Of a DNA stretch of 47,802 bases, positions 34,352-44,854 are shown in pieces; the first letter of the stretch is position 1, and every line of letters starts with the position of its first letter. Source of the DNA: Macrocybe gigantea (taxonomy: Eukaryota; Basidiomycota; Agaricomycetes; Agaricales; Callistosporiaceae). Location of the stretch: NCBI GenBank assembly GCA_011319805.1, contig SJRY01000026.1, positions 1 through 47,802 on the forward strand, written 5' to 3'. The notes beneath the pieces were generated by a model. The model saw only the letters and a list, made by a program, of their open reading frames with translations. It was not told the origin of the DNA and made no database searches. The position numbers and the translations under genes were made by a program.

Positions 34352-35290
34352 TCATAAATACGGCCGCCACCCTCCATCTTCTTGCTTCTCATTCCCTGCT
34401 GAACATTGCCAAGCATTTCCCCTATTAATCAATAGAGTAAATGCGAAGTGTCTTCTCCCGTTTGCTAGGACGGCCAAACACTGGGCCTTTTCAATATCCT
34501 TGACCGACCATTCGAGCATATCCAGAATCGTGTTCGGGAGTTTGTCGTCAAGGAGAGTCATACCGACAAAACGAAAGAGCTCCTGGAGGACTCTCACAAG
34601 CCAAGGAATCGGGTCCTGTGGGTTCAATGTTAGCGCGGTCCTTTAAGAAGGACGACTTTCGACGAACCTCAGGCATATAATAGTTGCCCTGTCAAGAGCT
34701 CTGGCTGAGAATCAATTTTTCGACCTTCACCTTCGATTCAGCGTACAGAACATCGTTGACAAATCCGCCTCTTTCCATCGGACGTCCCCTCGTCGCACAG
34801 ACGTAGGTATGACCGCTGAAAGACATTCCATAGTTTTTGAAGTGCTCGTGATTCCTTTCCCACCCACCCACTCTACCATCGGATCCTCGGCTTCTAGACC
34901 AGCTACGATGACCATGATCGGCACCTACGATTCGGAGGGTATCTCGTAGAAGAGTTTGTAGTTCCTCCGCGCATGTTTAGTGACCCTTCCTCGCATGCAG
35001 AAGATTAGCGTGTGAATGCCAGCGTTATGCGACAATTCTTTGAGCAGATCGTGTAACAATTTGCACCGAGCGTCTAGCCCTCACTTGTTGATCGCAGCCC
35101 TCGTCGAGCCCGGTGGTGTCATGTATGACTATCTCAACCTCCCCGAGGACCATTGTATCGTTTGCCGAAAAACGTGCATGCCTTATGTTACACTTGATTC
35201 AAATTGCGACGACCGCGCTGCTGTCGTGAATGAGACTGAACGGATGCCGAGTAATCTGGATAGGAAAAAGAGCTGGGTCAGTCATGAGCA
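34352..35290 (-). pseudogene. P-loop GTPase (AIG1/G-domain type) relic
   Basis: Segments in family order appear on the minus strand in different frames: LLGIRSVSFTT (about 35245), a G3-like IHDTTGLDEG (about 35130), LKELSHNAGIHTLIFCMRGR (about 35040-34985), GLEAEDPMVEWV (about 34895), then FSGHTYVCATRGR (about 34815) and a helical tail with WLVRVLQELFRFVG (about 34590). This is the arrangement of agaricomycete cytosolic G-domain proteins. The G1/P-loop motif (GxxGxGKS) that should precede the first segment is not found, and the frame is interrupted at least twice, once by a TGA near 35120. The locus looks like a 5'-truncated, decayed copy. Confidence 0.6.
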
Positions 35291-37256
35291 AGTGGGATGG
35301 GCATGAACTACTGTTAGAACACACCGTTTGAGAAGCAGTGAAGCAGACTAGCCAGAGGTGAGGTTGAGCAAGGGATCTGAAGGATGAATACGCGGCAGGG
35401 AAGGTTTGGTCAGCACATGTCTGCCAGAGACCCCTACAAATGTGCGTTCGGCATGGCTGCAGATGTCGTAATTATAGAACAGACCCAGCGAATTCGCGTG
35501 CCAGAGTGGAGGCATCTGTTTCACACGACTGTGCTGATGGATCAATGTGAGAAGTGCTATGGGCTCTGTCAAGACAGGGTCGACCGACGAGTTTCCGCTC
35601 TATGTTGAACGCAGACGTTCTTGTCGTCCACTTTAAATTGCTGATTGGTGGTAGGCAAATCGATGGACCACCAAATGCAAATAAGCGCAAAATTGCCAAG
35701 AAGTAGAGGTCGGTGAAATTTACTTGACTGCAACGTCGACGATGTGTAACATTCTAGTACCGTGAACTGTCAAGACCTCAATACCCAATTGAAGCTGTTA
35801 TAATCCTCAAGATTCGTTAATCATCTCCAGCATATACATGTCAAGCAACCGGCCAACACTTCATTTCACGGCTCCTTTCGTCGATTATTGCGGCCTTCTG
35901 AACACCAAAATGCCAGGAATATGTTACATACTCACTACTCCCATGAGTTTACGAATTCGCTACCACATGGCCCACTCAAGTACGTCGATATTGCAATTGG
36001 ATGCGCAATGCTTGAAGGGTGTTAGCGCATTATGTTTTTGCAGTTGACAAACTCACATGGCGCACCCTTGAAAGCACGGCTGAGTGGCATAGTTCTTGAA
36101 ATCGTACTTGGGTCGTATTTTGTGTTGGTGAGGAACGTGACGGGGAATGGCTAAATGGATGAGGGGTTTCTGCCAGTTGAATGTGGTATGTCGATCTCTT
36201 GTTCTTACTGCGTCTTCAAGACGTTGATTCAGTTTCCGAATTAGACGGTGGCACATGTGAGGATCCAGGGCACACACACCTGTTTCAGCGCTTGGTGATA
36301 ATAAGACTCTGCCTTGGATCGTTATGACATGTTAACACGGCCGAATCAATGGCAGATGTCAAGCAGCGGCAACTCATGTAGTCTGTCAATCTCAGCGGCA
36401 GAATTCATTGCCTCGGGCATGGGAGCACGAGGACGACGAAGGTTCATAAAATACGTCGCGATCTGTTTAAAGAGGTGCGACCGGCTTTAGCATTCTTATG
36501 ACAGTACGTGCCTCATTAATTGCTGGAAGAATGGATTGAAATGATATTACCGAAGCAATGGAGAATCAGTGACATACCATTTCATAGCCAAGAAAAAAAA
36601 CATTTCCCTTGCTTAGACAGAGGTAAGCGCTCGCATTTCGATCACTAATACACCGAATGACTTGGCCAAGTGTTGACTTATGAGTCTACGTGCATGCTCC
36701 GGCATGATGAGATAGCGTGGCGAGATGGGAGGACTGGTGGACGTTACAACACTTATTTTGCATTCAGTTATCACGGAAATCTTCGTTTGTATTCGGTATG
36801 CCTTGACGTCTCTCGACCGCTATTTCGACATTCTAATGCCTTGAAGTGTCAGATAACGGTGGTCGATATGTCTCCTATACACCAGCCGTTTCCCTCAATC
36901 GACCATTTGCGGCTCTGGCCAATGCGCATTCAGCGATCACTGATCGACGCACCCCATACGGCCACATCGCGAAGTACTTACGCTTTGACATTGATGTTGA
37001 CAAAGGCCTAGAGCTCTATCCATAAAGGATGATCGGGATGACTCTGGATCAGACTGGACATTTCTATTTCTACCTTTTCTGCCTTTATCAAGGCTGACGG
37101 AATGCAGAGTCCGTTCACAGATGGAATCGGCTTAGACGCAGCTGTTAGGCATGCAATTTGCCTGACTCGGATGACTTGGGAGGTACGAGATACTCAGAGC
37201 CACGTTTCAAGAGCAAGTCGTGGCCCTGACAAGCGACTCGGCGACAGGACTGGGGA
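35291..37256. other. Gene-poor region, no gene seen
   Basis: About 2 kb with only short frames on both strands, none family-like. Confidence 0.45.
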
Positions 37257-37724
37257 TCAGTAAATGTCTCGTGACGAAAATGACCGTCGATCATGATCTT
37301 TTTTTTTGTCTTGGGTCGAGACTGAGAATCCCGTGTTTGGTCGGCACGTCTCGATCCCCTTCCGACCATCGGATTCTCCATCTAGAATAGAACAGGTAAT
37401 GCCGACTGTATTGTCAGAGCATGTCAACGCCTTTTCACCCTGGAATGCAGGTGCAAAAGCTGTGAAGCTTGCTACTGGTGGTGGCGAAACACGTGTGTAT
37501 CCCAGAATCCAGTACTCAGGACTCAGGACTCGATCACAGCCAATCACGACAGCCAAAAGGAGCGTAGACAAGTTGTCTTGTGAATTTTTTAAAGCCGCAA
37601 ATTCTTGATCAGGGGTCCAAGTTCGTTCCAATTTTGGCCGGTCCAGGTCAAGTCCTTTCCACAGCCTTGAGAAGCGCCATGGCCTTTTTCCATTCCCTCG
37701 TGTTCTATGCATGGTAATCGCCAT
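37257..37724 (-). CDS. Unrecognised 155-residue open frame
   Basis: This uninterrupted minus-strand frame lies head-to-head with the small gene at 37819. Its composition is mixed, with a hydrophobic stretch LSTLLLAVVIGC and a Lys-rich end. No family match or signal peptide is seen and there is no supporting splice structure. It may be a chance frame; I list it because it is the longest uninterrupted frame in this gap. Confidence 0.2.
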   Translation of the reverse strand: MAITMHRTRGNGKRPWRFSRLWKGLDLDRPKLERTWTPDQEFAALKNSQDNLSTLLLAVVIGCDRVLSPEYWILGYTRVSPPPVASFTAFAPAFQGEKALTCSDNTVGITCSILDGESDGRKGIETCRPNTGFSVSTQDKKKDHDRRSFSSRDIY

Positions 37725-37731
37725 CTAGCGG

Positions 37732-37738
37732 TATAAAA
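37732..37738 (+). promoter_or_regulatory. TATA box of the 125-residue gene
   Basis: A perfect TATAAAA lies 81 bp before the ATG at 37819, with a CT-rich leader between them. Confidence 0.55.
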
Positions 37739-37818
37739 GTGATGCTATGATGCCCAAATGACATCTTCTCAAGGATTCCGATAGTCTTGTCACACTCTCC
37801 CCATCTTGTCATTTGACG

Positions 37819-38247
37819 ATGGACATGTCAACCAACTGCATATCTCCAGCTATTGATGGCGGCTATTTCGCATTTGCTCTCGTCAACAACGATGTGTGCC
37901 TTGTGCAAGGTAGGATGTGTAACTGTCTTGCAGTCGTCGGTATTTCTTAAGCAATTCCAGTGTCTGTTGCAACCCCTCCATCAGCACTGACGACTATCGA
38001 CGTCAAAATCTTTCGGCATGAATTCATTACCATATTTCGCTTTTCAGAATCAAAAACTCTTCACCCTCGCGAAATATCTATCATTGAGCCCATCGACGAT
38101 TGCCTCACCAAATATGAAGAGGAAAATGGAACGGTCTTTCTCGCAAGAGAACTTATGGATCGCCTACGCCGGATGACTGAAAGACGGATACCTCCATCCC
38201 TCATGCGCATAAGCAGGCGCCAGTCGCAATTTTCTCAATGCCGGTAG
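37819..38247 (+). CDS. Small protein of unknown function, 125 residues
   Basis: The two exons 37819-37909 and 37961-38247 join across a 51-nt GT-AG intron in one frame (378 nt). The N-terminus MDMSTNCISPAIDGGYFAFALVNND has no signal peptide. The middle (SALTTIDVKIFRHEFITIF) looks like beta strands, and the acidic-to-basic C-terminal part (YEEENGTVFLARELMDRLRR) looks helical. The TATA box, intron and clean frame suggest a real, expressed gene, but I recognise no family. Neighbours give no clue: it stands alone between a GTPase relic and the NCS1 permease. Confidence 0.55.
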
Positions 38248-38805
38248 CATATATTTATCGGCATGGGATGTGGAGGTGTAGCCCTTGTTGAATGCGATCA
38301 TGGTGGACGAGTCAGGTTCTTGACTTTCGTTGGTCCTTATATCAACGTGTATTTTTATTATGCTCATTACAGATACATATGTAATTTATTTCCTTGGAGT
38401 TATCCTGGACTGCTGAAGCGAAAATGCTTCTTTCCGCAACCAGTTATGGAACTCCTTTTCTTTTCGTTAAGCTCATCCTCGCCGGATCCCATTCGAAGCC
38501 ACTCCACTCCTGACGGTCGTCTGACAACCCTGTACGGTGATGTGTGAGTAATCGGAGAATTCACTGTCGGACGTCTAGCGGATTCTTATGTGCACACAAG
38601 TTGGTATTGGCGCAAATGCTATCACGCGCTTGGTCATGATATCTGCCGAAGAGCTTCTTCGCATCAGCTGCCGACCTTACTTCCTGTAGGTGAACATCAT
38701 TCGCCTCACTGCATCGCTTAGAGCCGTCGTTATCTACCTGCAAGTTACGGCCGGCTCCCCTAGATTGAACTGAAGTGGATTTTCAGTCATCCATCTTCCT
38801 ATACC
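38248..38805. other. Intergenic region upstream of the NCS1 permease
   Basis: This 558-bp stretch has no recognisable coding sequence and presumably contains the permease promoter; no clear TATA box is seen. Confidence 0.45.
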
Positions 38806-41019
38806 ATGGACTCTGAATCAAAAAGACTTGATTTGCGGCCCATTACCGACTCAAAGAAGCATGAACTTGACTTGGTTAGCTCGAAATCGCAGGGCTGGTC
38901 ACAAAAGATTACGAGATTGTTATTGAACTGGGGAATCGAGGCAAATGGGTCTGTTGTCTCTACCTTAGATCACGAAGGTGATGCTTTCTCACAGACGGTT
39001 TTTTTTTTTTGCTTGCTTCGCCTCCGTTCCCCATATTCCAGCATCACGCCGACCCCGGTGGAGGATCGGAATGATCATCGTCTTTACCAGATGTTCTTCG
39101 TCTGGTTTTCAGCGAATTTCAATATCCTAGGCTTCAGCACCGGCTCGACCGGTCCTGCGTTTTTCAATCTCAGCCTTCAGAACAGCCTTCTAGTGATTCT
39201 AGTCGTCGATTTGATGTGAGATTGGCCAGCAGTTGATGAAAACCAATTTGGGACAAAACCGAACACTGATTTTGCTTGCACAGTGCATGTACCATTCCAG
39301 CGTCCTTGTACGTGAAAATACCGCTATTCCGAGATTCCGTATGTTTTGTGCTGACGCTTGTCTAGTGCTGTCTTTGGTCCCAAGTTGGGGACACGAGGAA
39401 TGGTCCAGGCGCGGTTTTCGTGGGGGTAAATTCCGATGTCTCCCTGCCTTAGGTCTGTGGGGTCCTGACCAGCCTTCGTCAATGTCAGGTATTATGGCGC
39501 CATACTGCCAAGTGTCCTGAATGTTTTCTCCATGCAAGGCTTCCTGATACTCAACTGTATCATTGGGGGTCAAACTCTAGCTAGCGTTTCGGAGCGACTC
39601 AATGCAACTCTAGGGATAGTCATCATCGGCATCCTTTCTTTGGTGGTACGTCTTTTCAAACCACTTTAGATCTTTTCGGCTAAGTTGCATGATATTGCTC
39701 GAGGCAGGTTACATTTTTCGGTTATCGGGTGGTACATTGGTGAGATAAAGCAAATTAAACTCGGCAGTAACTCAACGAATAGGCCTGATGGTTTGGCGTC
39801 TGCCTATCCCACAGGTACGAGAGCCTCGCCTGGATCCCGAATGTGGTCGCATTCATTGTCATGCTCGGTGTCGGTGGAAAATACTTGAATCCCACAACAA
39901 TGCCCACATACCCCGCACCCGAGGCAGGCACCATTATCTCTTTCGGCTCCTTTATCGCTTCTAGCGTGATAAGCTGGTGCACCATGACACCTGATTATGG
40001 AGTCTATCATTTGCGAAAGCGTCTAGGTGAGTTCGACTGCCATCTTTGTATTCTTCTCGATTTTGCTCAACGGAGCTTCAGCTTCCGGATCTTTCTGTAT
40101 ACGTACTTGGGCTTTTTTGCTGCCAGTGTAGGCAAACTTGATGGGCCAGCATCACAAGAGCATCGTTGACATGAATATCTTCATTTTGATCACAGATCAC
40201 AGCGCACATGCTCGGTGCTGCATTTGCTGCTGCTTCCCCCGCTGTTCCTATCTGGCAAAAAGGTTTCGACAATGGGAGCAACATCGGCGGTCTTATCTCT
40301 GCCATTCTCTTACCGACAAAGGGTTTTGGCAAATTCCTGGTGGTGCTGATTTCATTGTCTATCCCTTCAGCATGCGCCCCAACGATGTACACGTTCGGTC
40401 AGCCATTTCTTTCATCTTGGAATTGCCCTCGATTGAACGCACCTGTTCCTCAGGAACGAGTTTCATGGCCATCGCTCCGATCTTTGCAAAAGTCCCTCGT
40501 TATGTCTTTGCCATTGTTTCCGAAGCGATGTACACACTTTTTATCCTTGTTGCACTCTCCACAGACTCCCGGTATTGACATATCCATTAGACTGATCCCA
40601 CTAGCAATCGTCGGTGCTACGCGATTTTACACAACACTAGTCAATGTCTTGAGTGAGTCAGAAGCAGGGCCATGATAGTTCAATATGCTGATTCATATCT
40701 TCGGAAAGGCGTTATTGGATACTGGTCTACAGCTTTTGCAGCAATCGTGCTGTCCGAGCACGTCATATTTAGAAAATGCAAATTCTCCAATTATATCGTT
40801 GATGATTGGAACCAGCCGCGGCGTCTTCCACCTGGTTTCGCGGCGATGCTGGCATTTGCCTTCGCTTTCGGAATCATCGTCCCGTCAATGTCACAGGCCT
40901 GGTATGTTGGCCCCACTGCGAATGCTGGATCAGGGGATATTGGTGTCCTCACGGGTTTTATCATTGGCGGGGTTGCATATCGCATCTTCAGAGCTATCGA
41001 GTTGAGGATATTTTCATGA
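38806..41019 (+). CDS. NCS1-family nucleobase permease (purine-cytosine permease type), one frameshift
   Basis: Twelve exons are inferred: 38806-38948, 39042-39215, 39284-39307 (24 nt), 39366-39425, 39489-39645, 39708-39739, 39815-40026, 40082-40127, 40196-40397, 40454-40529, 40591-40652 and 40709-41019. Restoring one base gives 499 residues, normal for fungal Fcy2-like carriers. Landmarks are LLNWGIEANGI, FVWFSANFNILGFSTG (first membrane helix), AVFGPKLGTRGMVQARFSWG, GGQTLASVS, TMTPDYGVYH, YTYLGFFAASITAHMLG and YIVDDWNQPRRLPPG. About 12 hydrophobic helices are expected. The single break is a TTT run at 40010-40012 where the frame to AKASSFRIFLY needs one more base. The family imports cytosine, adenine, hypoxanthine and related compounds by proton symport at the plasma membrane; the exact substrate is not readable. 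Confidence 0.88.
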
Positions 41020-41270
41020 CCATTGGCTGAAGGAGATGCATCGGTCACATTGAGGGTTGGCAATACCACCGGTAGCAGTACCTTTTGTGCTTGTGGAATA
41101 ATCGGTCTTGAACATCGTGGGCCTACAGCACCAATCTTACTGTGGTGGCCATTTTTGTGCAGATATCTGCGTCATCATGAAATTCATCATTAGTTTTATA
41201 TGAGGTAAAGGTCTTCCCATTGCACTCCGGTTGACGATAATGAGACGAAAGTCGATCCGTATCACAGTGG

Positions 41271-43633
41271 TTACAAACGATATCCACGCCCACTAGATGG
41301 CTTCGCGTCCAGTCCGAACTTGCCTTGGCGCACAACGGAGAGTTGCGGGAGTACATGGTCATACATGTGTTTCACCCACTAGATAATAGGTGAGTGTAGT
41401 TTGGGGAAAATAGATATTGGTAGACGCTCACATCACAAATGAGAGGCCTCGTATCCCTCGGGTCGATAATCTCCTCCACCCCAAACTTATGTGCAGTCCT
41501 GATCGGGCTTCTGACGCTTTCGAACTTCTCCAATAACTTGGTCATCATCTTGTCGCGTTCCTCTGGAGAGTTGGCGGCATCCAGCTGCCGTTTGTATGCG
41601 GCTTCAACTCCGCCTTCCAGGGGAAGACTGCCCCAATCGCCAGAGGGCCTATGAAGGCAGTTTAAGGATGTCTGTTGGATGCGGTGATGAAGGACGACAT
41701 CGAAAGCATACCAGGAAACACGTGTTCCCAGTCCCTCTTCCAGATCAGCAAAGACACCTCCCGCTACCCCAAATGATCTTCGGATGACGACTGTATAGAT
41801 AGGTATTGTAGCATTGTATAGGGCAGACATGGCCGTAGCCCCATGTCGGATAGTTGCTGCCTTTCGGCGACAGAACCTAAAGTGATTTTATGATATATAC
41901 AGAGATGAAGGCCGCTTGAAATTCGTACCAACGGCAAACCAGGGAGGTCAACTAAGTTGAGAATAGCACGCTAAAGCAAAATAAGTTGAGTCCTTCATCG
42001 ATGATCCTTCAGCTCACCAGAAATGATCACAAAGATTGATGAATCGGGCAGCCTTTTGGCTTCCGAGTGCGTCGATGGCACCTGACTTTTAATTCAACAT
42101 CACAACTGCCCTAAAAAGAGGAAAAACGCACCACCGTTGAAGACACAATCACTGGTCAACACACCAACCGGTCGACCGCACAGCCTAGCGAAGCCTGTTA
42201 CGATGCATTGTCCCCACGTGTTTCCGATCTCGAAGAAAGAGTTCGAGCCCAAGCCGTGGGGGTCGTCCAAGTCAACAAGGGGTGAACCAATTTCCGAATG
42301 GGATATGATTGAGTTCGACGCCTAGGAATAATGGTTAATAAGTCCTCTTCTCTCCGATCTGCGGGGTCACTGCAAGGTCGGGCAGGTGGGAGTGTGCAAA
42401 TATGGACGAAGGCAGGTAGGAAAGAAATGCTTTAATTTGGCGGAAGGCATCAAGCTCGGAAGTCGCGAGGTTGTCCACTGTGCCATTTTGTGCATGGATA
42501 TGCCAGCCTCCCAGAGCTTCCTTGGACAGATCCTCAAATGTTGCCTGCTTGACACAGGCGGTCCTGCGGCAAAAAAGCTACTCTCAAAATAATTGTCCTT
42601 TGCACATCCTTCACGTAGAGAAGATGACTCACTTGACTTAATTCTTTTACATAACACTTAAAGGTGTATGATCAGAGATGGATTGGAGAGTTTACGTCTC
42701 CCCGGATGATGGGCATTACCTGAAATGGCTCAGAACGGCTTTTGCAGCTCCTAAGCCAACGACAGGACCAAGCAAAGCAGATGCCACGGGTACCACAGCC
42801 ATAGCGTCCATGCTCTTTCCCCCTGCAATTCCTGGTATGTATGTTGCGCCCAAGGTCAGATCTAAATAGAAATTAAAATGTCAGGGGATGGTTTGCTCAA
42901 AAATAAAGCACGTGGATCACGTACAAGTTGCTACACTTCCGCCTCCGCTCGATCCATCCAAAAGACGAATCTGTGAGTCCCAGTTCGTAAGTTAGAAACT
43001 GATTCGGCATGGCGAGATTCCGTAACAGACCAAAGGTACTCTGAACTTCTGGCCATAACCTGCTCTCGGCTTTCAGGATATGAAGAAAAGGGGAGGCCTT
43101 GGTGAGCATACCTCACCGTATGGTGCTTTCATCTGGATGCCACCATCGGCATGACCTCCCTAACACTGAAATCGTCTGCAGTGATGAACACCTTGCGCCC
43201 ATCAAGAAGTCCGGATCCAATCACGGCATTCCTAGGCCACATTATGTCTGCGAAATGGGCCTCAAATAAAGGGGTTACGCAGGAATAAATGTCTTCAGTA
43301 CACCTGTCTTTTCGTCGTAGACAGGCCTTCCAGTGACAGAACCCAATTCGAAGAAAGATGCCCTGTCCAGCAATGCATTTAACCGTTCCCGACCCAGAGT
43401 TTTCCAGCCTCTTTCTGGCGTATATATCCGCATCACTGAGATTTGGTTGACGGATGAGCTGTTGCTGTTCTCGGAGTTGAGCAAGCGGTGTCTAGGAGCG
43501 ACCAACTAGTGAATGTGGTTATCATGATACAAACAACGATGAGGCCAACCTTCCAACTTGTTTCATCATCACCACCACCTTGACTCTTATTTTCACCATC
43601 TTTCCTTCGTTCGCCACCATCAAAGGACGACAT
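41271..43633 (-). pseudogene. Acyl-CoA carboxylase carboxyltransferase (beta) subunit, frameshifted
   Basis: Read on the minus strand, the locus starts near MSSFDGGERRK and carries an N-terminal helix (QLREQQQLIRQPNLSDADIY), then RERLNALLDRASFFELGSVTG, LLDGRKVFITADDFSVRGGH, IRLLDGSSGGGSVAT, the oxyanion-type GPVVGLGAAKAVLSHF, HAQNGTVDNLATSELDAF and SNSFFEIGNTWGQCIVTGFA. It ends with a VDLPGF segment, MSALYNATIPIYTVVIRRSF, WGSLPLEGGVEAAYKRQLDA, FGVEEIIDPRDTRPL and a last exon at 41378-41271. This is a full-length crotonase-fold carboxyltransferase of the propionyl/methylcrotonyl-CoA carboxylase class. Single-base losses in short runs occur near 43158, 42551, 42281, 41937 and 41862, plus one near the N-terminus. 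No key motif is mutated. The substrate acyl-CoA is not determinable. Confidence 0.83.
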
Positions 43634-43671
43634 TAGTCAATCCTTGGTATGGATCACTACATTTGACTGTT

Positions 43672-43689
43672 CGGCTTTAGCAGTAGCCG
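43672..43689. promoter_or_regulatory. Candidate Zn2Cys6 factor site, copy 1
   Basis: CGG and CCG are separated by 12 bp, and the inner bases extend the inverted repeat to CGGCT...AGCCG. Everted or inverted CGG triplets are typical targets of fungal binuclear zinc cluster factors. Confidence 0.4.
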
Positions 43690-43901
43690 GGTACCCACAC
43701 TCCATCCTAGTGCACTCGAGATAGCCGATACGTATATTCCATTCACCAGAATCAAAACAAAAAAAAGAAAAAATACAGCGGCCGAAGAACCGAGATCAGG
43801 TTCATTGGCAAACGATGCGCATTACCCACTGTTCACGTATTCCTGTTTTATTAGATGGGTCATAGCTCTATCGTCAGTCACGGTGGCATTGATCACCTAC
43901 T

Positions 43902-43919
43902 CGGCTCTTACGGTAGCCG
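43902..43919. promoter_or_regulatory. Candidate Zn2Cys6 factor site, copy 2
   Basis: This second CGGCT-N8-AGCCG lies 230 bp from the first and has the same orientation and spacing. Sixteen of 20 bases match across the extended TCGGCT...TAGCCGG site, and both copies are preceded by a GATCAC(C)TAC motif. Confidence 0.4.
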
Positions 43920-43994
43920 GATCCTGCATCACATTATAACCCAAGCTCCGCCGTGCTTGGTGTACGGCCTAGCATCTATTGCCAAGTACCAATT

Positions 43995-44634
43995 ATGCCA
44001 AAGCTGCTTGTAGCCAACCGTGAGAAAGTGAGTCCTTGGCTGCCTCCAGTTTATCCAGAGTCGCAACTTTTGACCTTTAGTCGCGGTTCGTGTCTTGCGA
44101 TGTGCAGCGGAGCTTGGTTGGGACACAGTGGCTATCTATACGCCTGAAGACGAAACTCACGCTACGTTTGCAAATGAAGCCGTACAACTGGTCAGCCAAG
44201 TGACTATGTCAACATCGATCGTATAGTAGAAATCGCACGATGTCTGTACATCCCATGTTCAGCATTCGGCAGTCTCCATTCGACATAACCATATAGGACA
44301 GGCTGCACACATTTACACCCGGATACGGTTTCCTGAGCGAGAACCCCTTACTACCACTTTCACTGCCGAATTCAATCACATTCATAGGACCGTCACCGGA
44401 GTGCCTTAGGATCACCTCAGACAAGATTCTATGCGCAATCTCGCCATCGAACTAGGCATAAATGTCACACCTGGCCAGGAAGTTAACAGTACGAAAAGGT
44501 CAGGTTGTTTCGCACATGCTGAAGGATACCCGCTCATCATCAAAGCGGTTGATGGAGGTGGTGGCAGGGGCATTCGGATTGTTGAGGCAGAGGATGTGCT
44601 TACGGCCCTTTTACAGCAATTGGGCCCCCAATTG
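43995..44634 (+). pseudogene. Biotin carboxylase (alpha subunit) fragment, truncated and frameshifted
   Basis: The ATG at 43995 opens MPKLLVANR, the classical biotin carboxylase start. An intron begins at 44028. The following exon gives AVRVLRCAAELGWDTVAIYT, DYVNIDRIVEIA and, after another intron, HPGYGFLSENP, ITFIGPSPECL, NLAIELGINVTPGQE and the ATP-grasp glycine loop AVDGGGGRGIRIV. Single-base losses lie near 44022, 44190, 44319 and 44426. After about 44615 the similarity ends, so the rest of the ATP-grasp fold, the biotin carboxylase C-domain and any biotinyl domain are absent from the window. The gene is divergent from the carboxyltransferase, the usual two-subunit acyl-CoA carboxylase arrangement in this neighbourhood. 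As it stands it could not carboxylate biotin. Confidence 0.8.
44617..44634. repeat. Short inverted repeat at the biotin carboxylase break
   Basis: Perfect 8-bp arms CAATTGGG and CCCAATTG are separated by CC. The site coincides with the point where biotin carboxylase similarity stops. Confidence 0.6.
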
Positions 44635-44854
44635 TTTTTCGCATGGATGAAAAGCGGTTCACGAAACAATGACCTCGCTAAATGGCCGGATTTCAAATGC
44701 CGGATCATGATAACATCGAAACCAATGGGAATATGCTGGGTAATTCCTCTAAGACTTGTATCAGAATTGGTAGTTGGACGGCGCACGAGAGATCTCATGA
44801 TAGCGGGCGCCAAGTCATTTCGCCGATATCGCTGATACATCATCGCTGACCACC

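Larger units (their letters stand above)
43634..43994. promoter_or_regulatory. Shared promoter of the divergent carboxylase pair
   Basis: This 361-bp region lies between the two carboxylase subunit starts. It contains two copies of a CGGCT-N8-AGCCG site (43672-43689 and 43902-43919), a poly-A tract near 43758-43776 and short AT-rich segments. Both genes presumably share it, which would co-regulate the two subunits. Confidence 0.5.

Noticed and set aside
38999..39010. T-rich run in the first permease intron as a frameshift site
   Set aside because: It lies inside an intron (38949-39041), so its length does not affect the coding frame.
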